Shown: positions 25,331-36,597, counted from the first letter of the stretch. The stretch: DNA of 64,000 nt from Halichoerus grypus (GCF_964656455.1 NC_135718.1:50435008-50499007), one strand, 5' to 3'. The notes: a model not told the origin generated them from the letters alone. Made by a program: numbers and translations.

Positions 25331-27240
25331 AAAACCTGAAGAACTCTGCAAACACTACGGCCTTAGCAATCACACTTAAAGGCAACTGTGGAATCCTCTC
25401 ATTATTCTTTACCCAGAAAATGGGACAGCTGCCCCAGGGGTAGGGATGAAAAAAAGAGAGGGTGATGTACAGATGAGGAGCAGAGAGATTTAGAGATAGA
25501 GTCCAATCCACAAATATTTTAAACTTCCCAGTCCATATAACATCATTCCCCTATATCCACTCTGGGTCTTAGGACACCAGTCATGACATAAGTCAACATC
25601 TGCATTCTTCACTCATTGCATGGTTCCCCTGTCCCTCACTGCCCCCAAATGCCTCTCTTCTTGGCTAGTGGCTATCTGCAAGTCTGATGTATGTGTTATT
25701 TTTATAACAGAGAAACAATCCAACTTTTTAAAACTCTGAAGGCAACAGAAACGAACGACCAAACTCAGAAGGGAAAAAAATTACAGAGGAGGGGAGGAGG
25801 AAAGCCAGATAGCACTCTCTTAATGTTTAATCCTGAGACACAGTTAACTGCAGCAACCAAATATTTGGGCCAGATTTTCAAGTCCACAGTTCTCCCCACT
25901 TGTGGAACATGCCTGTCCTGAGTGAACACAGCCTTGCCCAGGAATGTCAAAAGAAGGAAGGGTGAAGAAGCAGCTCAACCACAATAGCATACGTTTGAGT
26001 AATGCTCTTAGTGCTGCAAACCAACAAAAGCAAAGTGAAAAGTCCAGGCCAAGGCTTTGACCTGAGCAAATCCCAGCCTCCATTTCTGGAAAATTCCTGA
26101 AATATTCCTCCACTAGATGATTTTACCCAGGTTTCTTTTTGTACTTTTTAATTTTATTCAGCTTTTTCCTTGTTCTGGCATCAATAGGTCTTCCAATACT
26201 TCCACAGTGAGAGGGCATGAAAATTCGTTCTTACCATTTTTCAACCATGCTAAGGCCCCTCTTGCCATCCACCACTTCAAACCACCACCACCACCATGTA
26301 AATAAGCAAGCCAACTCTTTGGACATCGAACCAAAAACCATCAACATTTTAGAGAGAAATCTTTTTCACATTGCACAAAATAAACAATTAGAAGTCATCT
26401 TCATCAGTTCAATTACTGCCATCCCTGCTTTTAAAATCTCCTCAGTAAAATGGCGTCAATTAAAGTTTAATGCCTTATAAAATATCATTCAAGTATTATA
26501 GTAGAATTAGGAAGGAATGGGTGCTGCTTGAGCTCTGGCCATATTTTTAGAGTTTCTCAACCAGAGAGATTTACAAGAATATTCATTATTGCCTAGATTG
26601 CTTTCAATTCAGCCACTGCTTTATTAAAAGAGGTAGGGGCAAGGGCCCAGCATGGTTCAGAGCATACTCAACCAGCTGCATTTTCAGTTTGCGAAATATT
26701 TCCACTAGTTTTCAGAGGCATCGTCATTAGTAAAACCTTCCACTTATTTTTCTACACAATTCGCCTCTTAATTTTTAACCCCCTGAGTATTTCCAAAGGA
26801 AATCTAATCGACGTAAGTCATTTGCACTTAGCTCATGCCAAATGACATTTGAATGAATTGTGTTTCCCTAGAAGCCCCATCAACCTTTTCTGGTGGCCTC
26901 TGAAAGCTTTTCAATTCTGAGGAAGCCCCATTCTGAGCAGAATGAACAAACTTAAACCCTAAACTGCAATTAGGGAATGAGAAAAAGGGACTGGAAGAAC
27001 AGGGAAGAACAGGAAGACATCCAGCCAGGGGCTCCAGGGCAAGACGAAATCTCCTTTTGAAGGCCTGATAAAAGAGTCGTTCAGACTGTTCACTACACAA
27101 TTGTGTTTGGCCACAGAGACAGGTGGAGACTAAAATCTATACTATGCTCCACTTGCCAAGCTCAGGTTCTGACCAGGGGCTGCATCTACCCAAAGAAAGG
27201 GGGTGCCTTTTTTCTAATTCCCTCAAAGACACCATATGGG
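25331..27240. other. Unique sequence, no gene seen
   Basis: No gene recognised. A (CCA)n run lies at 26279-26296. 26110-26480 and 26560-26830 are repeat-free and AT-rich. Confidence 0.4.
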
Positions 27241-27249
27241 CTAGCTGAT

Positions 27250-27276
27250 AAAGTCATGTTAAGAAAACCAGAATAA
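27250..27276 (+). mobile_element. Old L1M fragment, 5' part (interrupted)
   Basis: 'catgttaagaaaaccagaat' resembles the end of old L1 ORF2 and continues in register at 28362, so the younger L1 at 27277-28349 lies inside it. Confidence 0.5.
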
Positions 27277-28349
27277 ATGCACAGGAAAGGAAGCTATAAC
27301 AAAATGAAAGACAATCTCCCAAAAGGGAGAAGATATTTGAAAATGATACATCCGGTAAGGGGTTGACAGCCAAAATGTATTTTGAAAACTTATACAACAC
27401 CAAAAAAATTTCAATTAAAAAATGGACAGAGGACCTGAATAGACATTTTGCCAAAGAAGACATACAGATGGCCAAGAGACACATGGAAAGATGTTCAACA
27501 TCACTCATCATCAGGGAAATGCAAATCAAAACCACGAGCTATCACCTCACACCAGTCAGAATTGTTAGTATCAAAAAGACAAGAAATAACAAACCTTGGG
27601 GAGGATGTGGAGAAAAAGAAATCATTGTGCACTGTTGGTGAGAATATAAATTGGTGCAACCACTCTGGAAAAGTGTATGGAGTTTCCTCAAAAAATTAAA
27701 AATAGAGCTACCATATGATCCAGCAATTCCACTACTGGGTATTTACTCAACGAGAATGAAAACACCAATTCGGAAAGATATATGCACCCTTGTTTTTATT
27801 GCAGCATTATTTACAATAGCCAAGATATGGTAGCAACCCAAGTATCTATTCACAGATGAATGGATAAAGATGTGGTGTATATACATACAATGGAATATTA
27901 GCCATAAAAATGAATGAAATCCTGCCATTCATGACAACACGGATGGTCCTAAGAAGGTATTACACTAAGTGAAGTCCGAGAGAGACAAATCCCCTAGGAT
28001 TTCATTTATATGTGGAATTTTAAAAACAAATGAACAAAAAAACCAGAAACACAGACTCTTAAATACAGAGAACTGCTGGCTGTTGGAGAGGAGGCAGGTG
28101 AAGGGATGGGCACAATAAGTGGAGGGGATGAAGAGATCTAGATTTCCAGTTATAAGATAAATAAGTCATGGAGATGAATGTACAGCATAGGGAATATAGT
28201 CAGTAATAGTGTCATAACACATGGTGATAGGTAATGACTACACTTCTCAGGGTGAGCACTGAGTAATGTGTAGAATTGAATCACTATGTTGTGCACATGA
28301 AACTAACATTGTAAGTCAACTGCACTTCAATAATTTAAAAAAAAAAAAA
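27277..28349 (+). mobile_element. 5'-truncated L1 (LINE-1), ORF2 C-terminus and 3' UTR
   Basis: 27277 to about 27950 matches the end of L1 ORF2. The translated pieces include [20 protein letters not shown] and, in a shifted frame, [20 protein letters not shown], both hallmark C-terminal L1 text. Several frameshifts and stops show it is dead. The 3' UTR follows and ends in a poly(A) tail at about 28336-28353. Flanks aaaaccagaataa (27264-27276) and aaaacagaataa (28350-28361) form a target-site duplication with one indel. Length about 1.07 kb, against about 6 kb for a full element. Confidence 0.92.
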
Positions 28350-28361
28350 AAAACAGAATAA

Positions 28362-28640
28362 GACCCTAGCCACAAAAGACCAAATACTGTATGATTCCAC
28401 TTACAGGAGATACCTAAAGTGGTCAAATTCATAGAAACAGAAAGCAGAATAGGGGTTGCCTGGGGCTGGGAGATAGGAGAACAGGGAGGCGTTACTTAGC
28501 AATACAGAGTTTCAGTTTGGGAAGATGAAAAAGTTCTGGAGATGGATAGTGATAATGGTTGTACAATATTGTGAACGTACTTAGTGCCTTAGAACTGGAC
28601 ACTTAAAACGGTGAAAATGGCCAATTTTATGTCATGTCTA
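28362..28640 (+). mobile_element. Old L1M 3' end (ORF2 terminus and 3' UTR)
   Basis: It runs 'caaatactgtatgattccac', 'cataga-aacagaaagcagaat', 'gttgcctggggctggg', 'agttctggagatggatagtg' and 'ggtgaaaatggccaatttta', the standard order of the L1MA/L1MB 3' end. It is the continuation of 27250-27276. Confidence 0.88.
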
Positions 28641-29425
28641 TCTTATCACAATAAGACAAAAAAGAAAAGAAAAAAAAGAAAACCCAAGTCCACCACTGCC
28701 CAGCTACACACCTCTGTGGACTCTCAGATATAGATTCTGCTCTCAGACAGGCTCTCCGCAAGCCTGGTGCATCGGTCCCACAACCGAGAGGGCTGTGCTT
28801 ACCACCTCAAACACCCATCTACAAGCAACCTGTTCAAACCACCGCTCCTAATGCCCATCTTCAGCCTCCAAAGGACACCAAGGAGCCAGGGCTTCTCTCG
28901 AAGGGTCCTTGCCTCCACTGTAGCAGTCTTCTCGCACTGTCCTCTCTGCCTGCATCCCTTCAGTCAGCTCCAGCCTGTGCTAGCTGCCTCCCCACCCCAG
29001 CCTCACCCCACCCTGAACCCTGTAAGAACAGAGGCATGCTTTCTCCGAAGTCCACTTCCCAACCTCCCCACCCCAAACACAGAACAGTTCATTATTTTAC
29101 ACACTTTAAATTTCCACCAGTACAAGGCCAACTCAGGAAGAAGAAAAGTTCACGACTCCTATAATTTGGAATCTGTGGTAAAATTTAGCCTAAGCTGGGC
29201 CAAAAAAGGGTTTGCTGTGAAAATTCACAATGTAAACAAGACTTGAAGAGAAAATATTTAAGCAAAGAAAGGAAATTATTCTTAAAGGCTTTAGTTCAGT
29301 AATATGGTTTATGGAAAATTTATTGCCAATTATAAACACATTAAAGAAAACCTATTGGGTCAGGATTGGGAACCATGGTCCTGCCTCTGCCATGCAAGCC
29401 TGAGCCAGTCTTTAAATGCCTGGTC
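28641..29425. other. Unique sequence, no gene supported
   Basis: The frame at 28767-29246 (159 codons) is proline-, leucine- and serine-rich, with no domain or homologue I recognise, so I treat it as chance. Confidence 0.45.
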
Positions 29426-29615
29426 ATAGTCACGGTCTCCTCATCCATACAGATGGATGGAGAACTTCCAAAGTCATTCTGGGCACCATTAGACTATGAA
29501 ATTCATATACTATACTTTGTATAGTCATGGTCTCCTCATCCATACAGATGGATGGAGAACTTCCAAGGTCATTCTGGGCACCATTAGACTATGAAATTCA
29601 TATACTATACTTTGT
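29426..29615 (+). repeat. 95-bp tandem duplication, two units
   Basis: 29426-29520 and 29521-29615 are adjacent copies of exactly 95 bases with two mismatches (cac/cat near unit position 7-8 and aaag/aagg near 45). The unit belongs to no repeat I know. High identity implies a recent origin. Confidence 0.95.
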
Positions 29616-29734
29616 ATATTTACAGATAAGAGAGAGAGACAGAGAGGGAGGGAGAGAACACGCATGGAGTAACAAGGTCTGTTCTGGGTAGAAACAATTT
29701 GTCAGTTACTTAAATATTTTCTATACTTAAAAGT

Positions 29735-29872
29735 GGTAAGGCTGGAACTACATAATGGTGATGATGGCACAACATTGTGAATGTACTAAGTGCCGCTCAA
29801 TCACATGCCTTGAAATGGTTAAAATGGCAAACTTTGTTATGTGTATTTTGCCACAATTTTTAAAGAGATAAA
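29735..29872 (+). mobile_element. Old L1M 3' end fragment
   Basis: 'acaacattgtgaatgtacta', 'gccttgaaatggttaaaatg' and 'tatgtgtattttgccacaat' are the last about 130 bases of the L1MA/B consensus order. Confidence 0.8.
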
Positions 29873-31424
29873 GCTGTATTTCTTTTAAAAGACTAAGTAT
29901 GTTCACAAGTTCCTAACCTATAATTCAGTACAGTTCATTCAAGTTAACAGGACTTTGCAGTATTAGAAATATACTATCCATTCCACCTTGATAGGCTTTT
30001 AATGTCGGCCGGAGATCTTCTGAATATGCCATGCTTGGGACAAGAACCAGAGACTGGACATTCTTTCTGGCCAACAAAGTGTAATGTCCTCACCTTCTAC
30101 CAACTAGTAAGGACACATCCCTGACTACCAGTGACTTCCTTGGTAGAGATGACTTTTGACACCTGTTCCCACAGGAAAGCCACACAGGATGGGCACATTG
30201 GGGGCCCAATTCTGCTTGATGCTCACACCGAGTGCTTCACAGTTATAGAACTCATCACAGCATACAGTCAGGTCTTCTCACGTGGCCCAGGGTAGGGCTC
30301 CTTCCAATGCACCATGTGTGTCTACAATGCTTAAGGCTATGTCAAAGCTTCTTATCCCAATTTTGCAACTTTTTAAGCAAATGAAATGCTTCCATGAACT
30401 TGACATCGAGAATTTTCTTGCAAAGGAGAAAGTTGCTGAATTCCCCTAAGACACCACATTTACTTCTTCCAGAGCTGGATACTGGATACAGAGACAGACA
30501 ACAAAGAAGGTGGATGGCCCAGTCATCTCAAATGGAGCTCCCTGATTCTTTTTAAATCTCATTCCCCAAAAACTGGAGCTTAAAGTCTCGTTTAATTGCC
30601 TTTGACAAGAACCAGAGTCCTTGACACTTCACTCATGAACAACCCTATGGAAGCGGCCTTTTACTCAAGCCTCTCCAGGACTCACGGACATCACTGGTAC
30701 TGGATTTGTAGCACAGATTTATCTGCAAATGATATAACCTCTTCTCATGACCTTTTAATAAGTCTATTTTGTGGAGTAAATAATGAACTGTCTCTAGCAA
30801 TTCAAGTCTATGAGTGTTTCTTTGGAACTTCCTCTTACCAGTACTTTAGGCTTTCTTCCTTGATTCTAACCCCACCTACCAGCATGGAGAGGGCTGGCTC
30901 CAAGCCACTAGCATGATCTCAGCTGCTAATGAGCTGGAGGGCAGCCCTGTTCTGCTAGGTGCTCTGCAAGATTAACTGTGGCCTGTGAACAAATGAGGGA
31001 GGGCTAAGGAGAAAATGAAAGTGGGGTGTCTCTTTGAGGGGGCAGCACTGAGTAAAGTGAAGGGTCACTGCATTCAGACAAACAGCTGCTGGTGTTAAAG
31101 GTCTGTGGAGACCAAGGTTTGGAATGTGGCCCTTGACCAAGAAGGCAAAGCCAGGCAGAAGCGGTAACCCTTTTCCAGGCAGAGAAGGGTTCTTTGGAAG
31201 AAACAATCAACAGAAAGAACTAGACTCTGGTATGAAGTACAAACATGATTTGCCTCATTAGCTTTATCCTCAAAGGACAAGGTTCCCACTTCACAGTTAC
31301 TGGCCCCCACTATCCCAGTTCCTATATCAAGCAGCTTCCAATCTGCTGTGCACAGATGGAAGACAAATTTGGGTCCTTGTCAGCTCCTGGCTTTTTAACC
31401 CTCCAGGCAACCTCTTTGTGTTTG
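29873..31424. other. Unique sequence, no gene seen
   Basis: No gene or clear repeat. The frames at 30596-30916 and 30955-31310 lack any recognisable domain. Confidence 0.45.
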
Positions 31425-31600
31425 GGTGCCCACCAGAAGAAACCAGAGAGCTGGTTAAAAGTAGAAATTCCTGGGCTCCACCAAAACCCACTGAATCAGA
31501 ATCTCCAGGGGTGGGGCCTGTGAATTTATATTTTTTTAAGGCTCCGTGGGCGGTTTCCATGCATCCAGTCTCCAGACTGGCATTTAGGAACAAACCACTC
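31425..31600 (+). mobile_element. MER5A hAT-Charlie DNA transposon
   Basis: Strong text match in order: 'gttaaaagtagaaattcctg', 'actgaatcagaatctccagg', 'ggtggggcctgtgaatttat'. Non-autonomous fossil. Confidence 0.82.
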
Positions 31601-31921
31601 AGTCTTTTCACCTGCTTTCACATGAAGACTAAAAACCAGTGCTATTGTTAACAGAACCTAAGCACAGCCAGAATTGTCCTGTAAAAACAAAAAGATGTTC
31701 ACCCGTAATACTTCAGTGGTTGTTTACAGATGACTCAATATGGAGAAAAAGAAGGCTAGAGATCCAGGAAGATAGTGTTTTAAAAACTAAAACTGGAGGT
31801 ACCAGGAATAAACTAGAGCATCACAAAATTATCACCTGCATCAACAGAAAAAAGTATTTCAATATAAAGACATTCCAAGAAATACAATATTACATAAGAT
31901 GACTCCCCAGCTGTATTAGCT
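31601..31921. other. Unique sequence
   Basis: No gene or repeat recognised. Confidence 0.4.
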
Positions 31922-31934
31922 TTGAAGATACATT

Positions 31935-32134
31935 TTTTTAAAGATTTTATTTATTCATTTGAGACACAGAGATACAGAGAGAGAGAGAGCATGAGGAGGG
32001 GGAGAGGCAGAGGGAGAGGGAGAAGCAGGCTCCCTGCTGAGCCAGGAGCCTGATGTGGGGCTTGATCCCAGGACCCTGGGATCATGACCAAGCCGAAGGC
32101 AGACGCTTAACCATCTGGGCCACCCAAGCGCCCC
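31935..32134 (-). mobile_element. SINEC, antisense
   Basis: On the plus strand it begins with a T-run and aagattttatttattcattt and ends gccacccaagcgcccc. A perfect 13-bp target-site duplication (ttgaagatacatt) flanks it at 31922-31934 and 32135-32147. Confidence 0.96.
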
Positions 32135-32386
32135 TTGAAGATACATTAAGACAATAAATCTCCTGAGGAAAAAAATATCATCTAGGTCACTTTTGTTCAT
32201 TCAAATCTAACAGACTGAAAATCAGCAGAAATCATAACAGCTATTTACTTTCCTATCATGTGTCAAGCAGGCCATTGCTCATAATGTAAGAAAGATCTAT
32301 AGAAATAGTTAAAACTCTTAAGAGGAAAGTTGTGAAATGTCTTCATCACTTTGAAGGTAGACATTTCTGTAAAATTTTACAATATT
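32135..32386. other. Spacer between two SINECs
   Basis: Unique AT-rich sequence with no gene. Confidence 0.4.
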
Positions 32387-32401
32387 GAGCCAAATATTTT
32401 T

Positions 32402-32593
32402 TTTTAAGATTTTATTTATTTATTTGAGAGAGGATGAGAGGAGAGAGAGAGCACATGAGAGGGGGGAGGGTCAGAGGGAGAAGCAGACTCCCCGCCGAGC
32501 AGGGAGCCCGGTGCGGGACTCGATCCCGGGACTCCAGGACCATGACCTGAGCCAAAGGCAGTTGCTCAACCAACTGAGCCACCCAGGCGCCCC
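32402..32593 (-). mobile_element. SINEC, antisense
   Basis: Complete antisense copy ending ccacccaggcgcccc. The 15-bp target-site duplication gagccaaatattttt (32387-32401) versus gagccaagtattttt (32594-32608) has one mismatch. Same orientation as the copy about 270 bases upstream. Confidence 0.96.
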
Positions 32594-32608
32594 GAGCCAA
32601 GTATTTTT

Positions 32609-33675
32609 AACTAGTCATTAAAAACTGTCCTAAGAATCTCTACTGTAGATTTTGATACCTAATTCAAATTACAGTATAAATTTGGAAGCTACAAAATCAA
32701 TTTTCCACAATTTGGGCTTCACTAATCCAAACTGGCCTTCTTCCTAATTAGGTTGAATTCATGGGGTTTTATTGTAAAGCACTGCCAAATAAAATATAAA
32801 TAACTTGGAACTTTGTGCTATTTTGGATTATCCTACCATCCCTTCCCTCCATTAGCAGGGATGACCAGAGGTTGCTAATACAATAAATATTTAATGGATG
32901 GCAACACTGTCCTTTGCCCCCAGAAATAGAGATGCAGACACAAACATACCTTTCAGATCTATTTGTAACCCTGCTTTCTGCCCTCTCCCTTGCTCGTGGC
33001 TAATAGTGAATTTTCCCAGTACAAAGAGAAATGCCAATTGACTCACTCAAGCCAAAGGTAAACAGAAAGGAAGAAGAAAGGAATGAGAACAACATTGCTG
33101 CAGCTTTGGGAGAAGCAGTGTCTGTGCCAAGAGATCAGCACCTTCTGCAAACACCCCCGGTCCCTGTAACATTGGAAACCCAAAGCAACAGTGTCAATCC
33201 AGGACCTTTGGGGAGGCACAGGGAGTCGGAACTACCATGAGCTAACAGGGAGAACTGAAGCAGCCTGGGGTGGGCCCTCGGCCCTTAACAAGAAGCTAGG
33301 AGTCAGTGAGAAAATGGAACTTCAGTTCTAAAAACAGCTAATTTTTTTTCTTTTCTGATTTTAATACTTTCACTGCACCTTTGTTTTAAAGGCACTTCAG
33401 GAGTTCTGACATTTCTTTTTCCACTTCTGAATCAACGGAGAGGAAATTAAACCACATGGCAAGAGGGCTGACGTCACCTCCTCACACGCTTAGCCCAGAC
33501 AAATGCATGCATGAGCACACAGAGGTGTGGCCTCAGTTCTGTTTTGAGAGAGGGGGTCACCAGCAATGGAATCTTCCTATCTCCCGGTTAGAAAAGTAAG
33601 GTCACTGGGAAGAGAACACTTAATTCCCATGACAGCCACCACCATTGTTCTCCTTCAACTGTTCACAGAACCTGC
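32609..33675. other. Unique sequence, no gene seen
   Basis: No gene or clear repeat. Confidence 0.45.
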
Positions 33676-33787
33676 ACTTCAAGGCCAGAGGGATTCAGAT
33701 TTCTGTCCCAGCTTCGCCTCCTCTCAGGTGACCTAAAACAGGTTAACTTATTTCTGTGACTCGGTTTCTCCATCTTTAAAATGTTGC
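33676..33787 (+). repeat. MIR fragment
   Basis: 'aaaacaggttaacttatttc', 'tgactcggtttctccatctt' and 'taaaatg' follow the MIR core in sense. Confidence 0.65.
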
Positions 33788-34849
33788 TAGTTTTTTTCAT
33801 CCCAGTCATTACCATCCCATCGTCAACATTCTGGCCAAGGAAGCTGCAATGCGCCCACAAAGGATGCTTTAGGACAAGGTCCTGGCTGTCACTCTCAAAT
33901 CAGATCAAAGCGTCCCACCAGTGGCTTCTCCTTTTCTCGTCCTCCCAGCTGCTGGGGAAGAAAATATTTAATCATCCTGTGGTATAAAAACCTTCTGGGT
34001 GCTATTCTGCTTGGGGCAAACATGGAAAACTTTGGAACATATCCAAAAGAAAAACTGACAGAGTCTTGACTGGAGCCCGCTGTCGACTACAGTGTGGGGC
34101 ACACTGCCTTCTACATGCAAACAGCTACAATCAGCTGAGCTATTAGACCGCCAACCAGCCTCAGGAACACCATCAGGAATGAAGGACTCTGTGAAGAGAA
34201 CACTCATACCCAAACTCAGGGAAATGACAATCAGGACTGAGAATTGAAGTCTCTTCCTACTCAGTCTCGGGACTTTTCCACACGTGTCAACTGTTCAGCA
34301 TCTCCAGTTTGTTTTTTTTACTCCGAGAAATAGGGACCCAAGCTGACACCAAGGAAGCTGTCCTCAATGAGTTTCTCCTATACTATTCAGTATCACAAGT
34401 CTCTATAAATAACATCTCTCATTTCAGTTCCCCAGGACTCATTTCCAAGGATAAACCTCAGGATGGTTGGGGGGAACTCTAACTCTGCCCAAGATGGCAG
34501 TCAAAATAACTGGGGGATGGCAGAAGGGCTAACGATCAACATGGACACTGACAAATAACTTGAGTGTCTGGGTCCTAACGGGTCTGAAAAGCAGTTGTCG
34601 CCTCACACTAATATTCCCAAAATTTCATGTCTTTCACTGTATTTCACCCCAAGGAAGCTCAGCATTTCTACTGCAGTAGATAATCTTTATTATTTCTTGA
34701 CTCCCTGAGATTCTCAAATTAAATACAAACCTTTCCTAAGAAACAAAATTTGTCTTGACCTCTTCTTCCTGGCATTGGGTTTGATCTTATAAAAATACAA
34801 ATAGGAGCCAAAAAAAAAAAAAAAAGGAATGGTTAACTGATTAAATTTT
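33788..34849. other. Unique sequence with A-run
   Basis: No gene seen. An A-run lies at about 34810-34825. Confidence 0.45.
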
Positions 34850-35020
34850 AAGATTGAAAGGCACACTATAGGTCACAATCCAACTGTTCATTTTTATGTA
34901 TATGAAATTAGGGATGAGGAAAGTCAAATGACTTCCTCGTCATTACAATGTGTGGGTAAAGAGTAGAACCTGAGTCTCCTGGCTCAAAATCCACTGTTTT
35001 TCTATTACATTACATTGCTT
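34850..35020 (-). repeat. MIR-like ancient repeat, antisense
   Basis: 'gaaattagggatgaggaaag', 'aatgacttcctcgtcattac' and 'gagtagaacctgagtctcct' have the reversed MIR-type core order. Confidence 0.55.
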
Positions 35021-35573
35021 AGAATTCCAATAATTCATGGCCAGATTTCTAATAGCCCAGCTGACAGGTATCAAGACCCTTGGCTATCTTCCCCAATCTG
35101 GTAGCAGTGACATGGTGTTTACACACATGGGACAATAATTTTATGATCAAAAAAGATTATACCTAAATTTCTTTTTAAAGTTTGATCAACATATCAGTGA
35201 CTGAATTGCTTCCTTGCTCAGGCATGATTCTCTAAGTGGGCTAGGAGGAACTCAATCTAAGTGGCTTAATCTGCTTAATCTGGGTTTCTCAAGGACAATG
35301 TTGAGGGCAACCCGTAAATTCTGAAACAAGAGGTAAAATTTTATGTTAATATACATTTTCTGGGACAAATGGCCATAGTTTTCATCACAGTATCAAGTAC
35401 TTCACCTTAAAATATTAGGAAGCACTGTCCTAACGCAATTACTTCCTCTCTTTCCAAAGTCACAATGCCTTATGCCTCTTATGAATTTCACAATATCCCC
35501 AGTTCACCTTCATTCTCCTGTAAGTGCTTTATGTGGTATTAGAATTAGTTAAGTATGTTTGAAGTTTTTTAAA
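35021..35573. other. Unique AT-rich sequence
   Basis: No gene or repeat recognised. Confidence 0.4.
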
Positions 35574-35588
35574 AACACTCAGACCCTT

Positions 35589-35788
35589 GGGGCACCTGGG
35601 TAGCTCAGGCAGTTAAGTGTCCAACTCTTGATTTCAGCTCAGGTCATGATCTCAGGGTCCTGAGATCAAGCCCTGTGTCAGACTCCATGCTGGACACAGA
35701 ACCTGCTTAAGATTCTCTCCCTTTACCCCTTCTCCCCTTCATGCAAATGCACATGCTTTCTCTCTCAAAAAAAAAAAAAAGAAAAAAA
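35589..35788 (+). mobile_element. SINEC with a 3'-transduced segment
   Basis: A SINEC starts ggggcacctgggtagctcag immediately after aacactcagaccctt (35574-35588) and reaches an internal A-rich tail at 35767-35788. No target-site duplication follows this tail. The exact 15-base partner occurs only after a further about 120 bases, at 35908-35922, so the inserted unit appears to be 35589-35907. The upstream flank tttttt|aaaaacactc fits the L1 endonuclease preference. Confidence 0.93.
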
Positions 35789-35907
35789 GGGCGGGGGGGT
35801 TAGGCATGCTCCTGGAAAAAGGACACAATATTTCAACCCTCCAAACGTCTTTACATGTCACAAGGAGAATTAATTCAATAAACATTTATTAAAACAACAA
35901 CAACAAC
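35789..35907 (+). other. Candidate 3'-transduced sequence carried with the SINEC
   Basis: About 100 bases of non-SINE sequence that include an AATAAA (tcaataaacatttatt near 35877) and end in a second A-rich tail, aaaacaacaacaacaac, right before the downstream target-site duplication. This layout is what read-through of a SINE transcript into flanking DNA would leave. Inference from the TSD position. Confidence 0.7.
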
Positions 35908-36014
35908 AACACTCAGACCCTTACCATAAATCTGCAAGTCCTAGCTAGTAATTACTGGCTAAGCGTCTTGGTGGTCCTGAGTACTGCCATTAACCAGATG
36001 AACAGAATCCTATT
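35908..36014. other. Target-site duplication and unique sequence
   Basis: 35908-35922 is the downstream copy of the SINEC target-site duplication; the rest is unique. Confidence 0.7.
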
Positions 36015-36024
36015 AAAAGTACAT

Positions 36025-36377
36025 TTTTTTTTCCCCACTTCATTTTATTTTTTTTGTTATGTTAATTACCATACATTACACCATTAGTTTTTGATGTAGT
36101 GTTCCATGATTCATTGTTTGCGTATAATACCCAGTGCTCCATGCAGAACATGCCCTCTTTAATACCCATCACCAGGCTAACCCATCCTCCCACCTGTCTC
36201 CCCTCTAGAACCCTCAGTTTGTTTCTCAGAGTCCATAGTCTCTCATGGTTCGTCTCCCCCTCTGATTTCTCCCCCTTCATTCTTCCCCTCCTGCTATCTT
36301 CTTTTTTTTTTTTTTTCTTTTTTAACATAAAATGTATTATTTGTTTCAGAGGTACAGGTCTGTGATTCAACAGTCTT
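36025..36377 (-). mobile_element. 5'-truncated carnivore-type L1 3' UTR, antisense
   Basis: Reverse-strand reading runs 'gactgttgaatcacagacct', an internal A-run (T-run 36302-36316), 'atgagagactatggactctg', 'atggagcactgggtattata' and 'atgtaatgtatggtaattaa', the L1 3' UTR also found at 53455-53881. It lies between the two halves of the neighbouring SINEC's target-site duplication. Its A-tail is split by about 15 extra bases (36033-36047). Confidence 0.9.
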
Positions 36378-36385
36378 ATTCTTAA

Positions 36386-36581
36386 GGGGCGCCTGGCTGG
36401 CTCAGTCGTTAAGCGTCTGCCTTCGGCTCAGGTCATGATCCCAGGGTCCTGGGATCAAGCCCCGCATCGGACTCCCTGCTCCGTGGGAGGCCTGCTTCTC
36501 CTTCTCCCACCCCCCCGCTTGTGTTCCTGCTCTCGCTATGTCTCTCTCTGTCAAATAAATAAATAGAATATTTAAAAAAAA
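36386..36581 (+). mobile_element. SINEC, well preserved
   Basis: It begins ggggcgcctggctggctcag and has an intact A-box-like 'ggctcagtcgttaagcg' and B-box-like 'gggatcaagcccc', then CT-rich and AATAAA-bearing tail. Its downstream target-site duplication is aaaagtacattcttaa (36582-36597). The upstream copy is split: aaaagtacat at 36015-36024 and attcttaa at 36378-36385, with the L1 between. Confidence 0.95.
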
Positions 36582-36597
36582 AAAAGTACATTCTTAA

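Noticed and set aside
27363..27833. Frames with clear protein similarity
   Set aside because: They are fragments of L1 ORF2 with frameshifts and stops, not a host gene.
28767..29246. 159-codon open frame
   Set aside because: Proline/leucine/serine-rich chance frame with no recognisable family.
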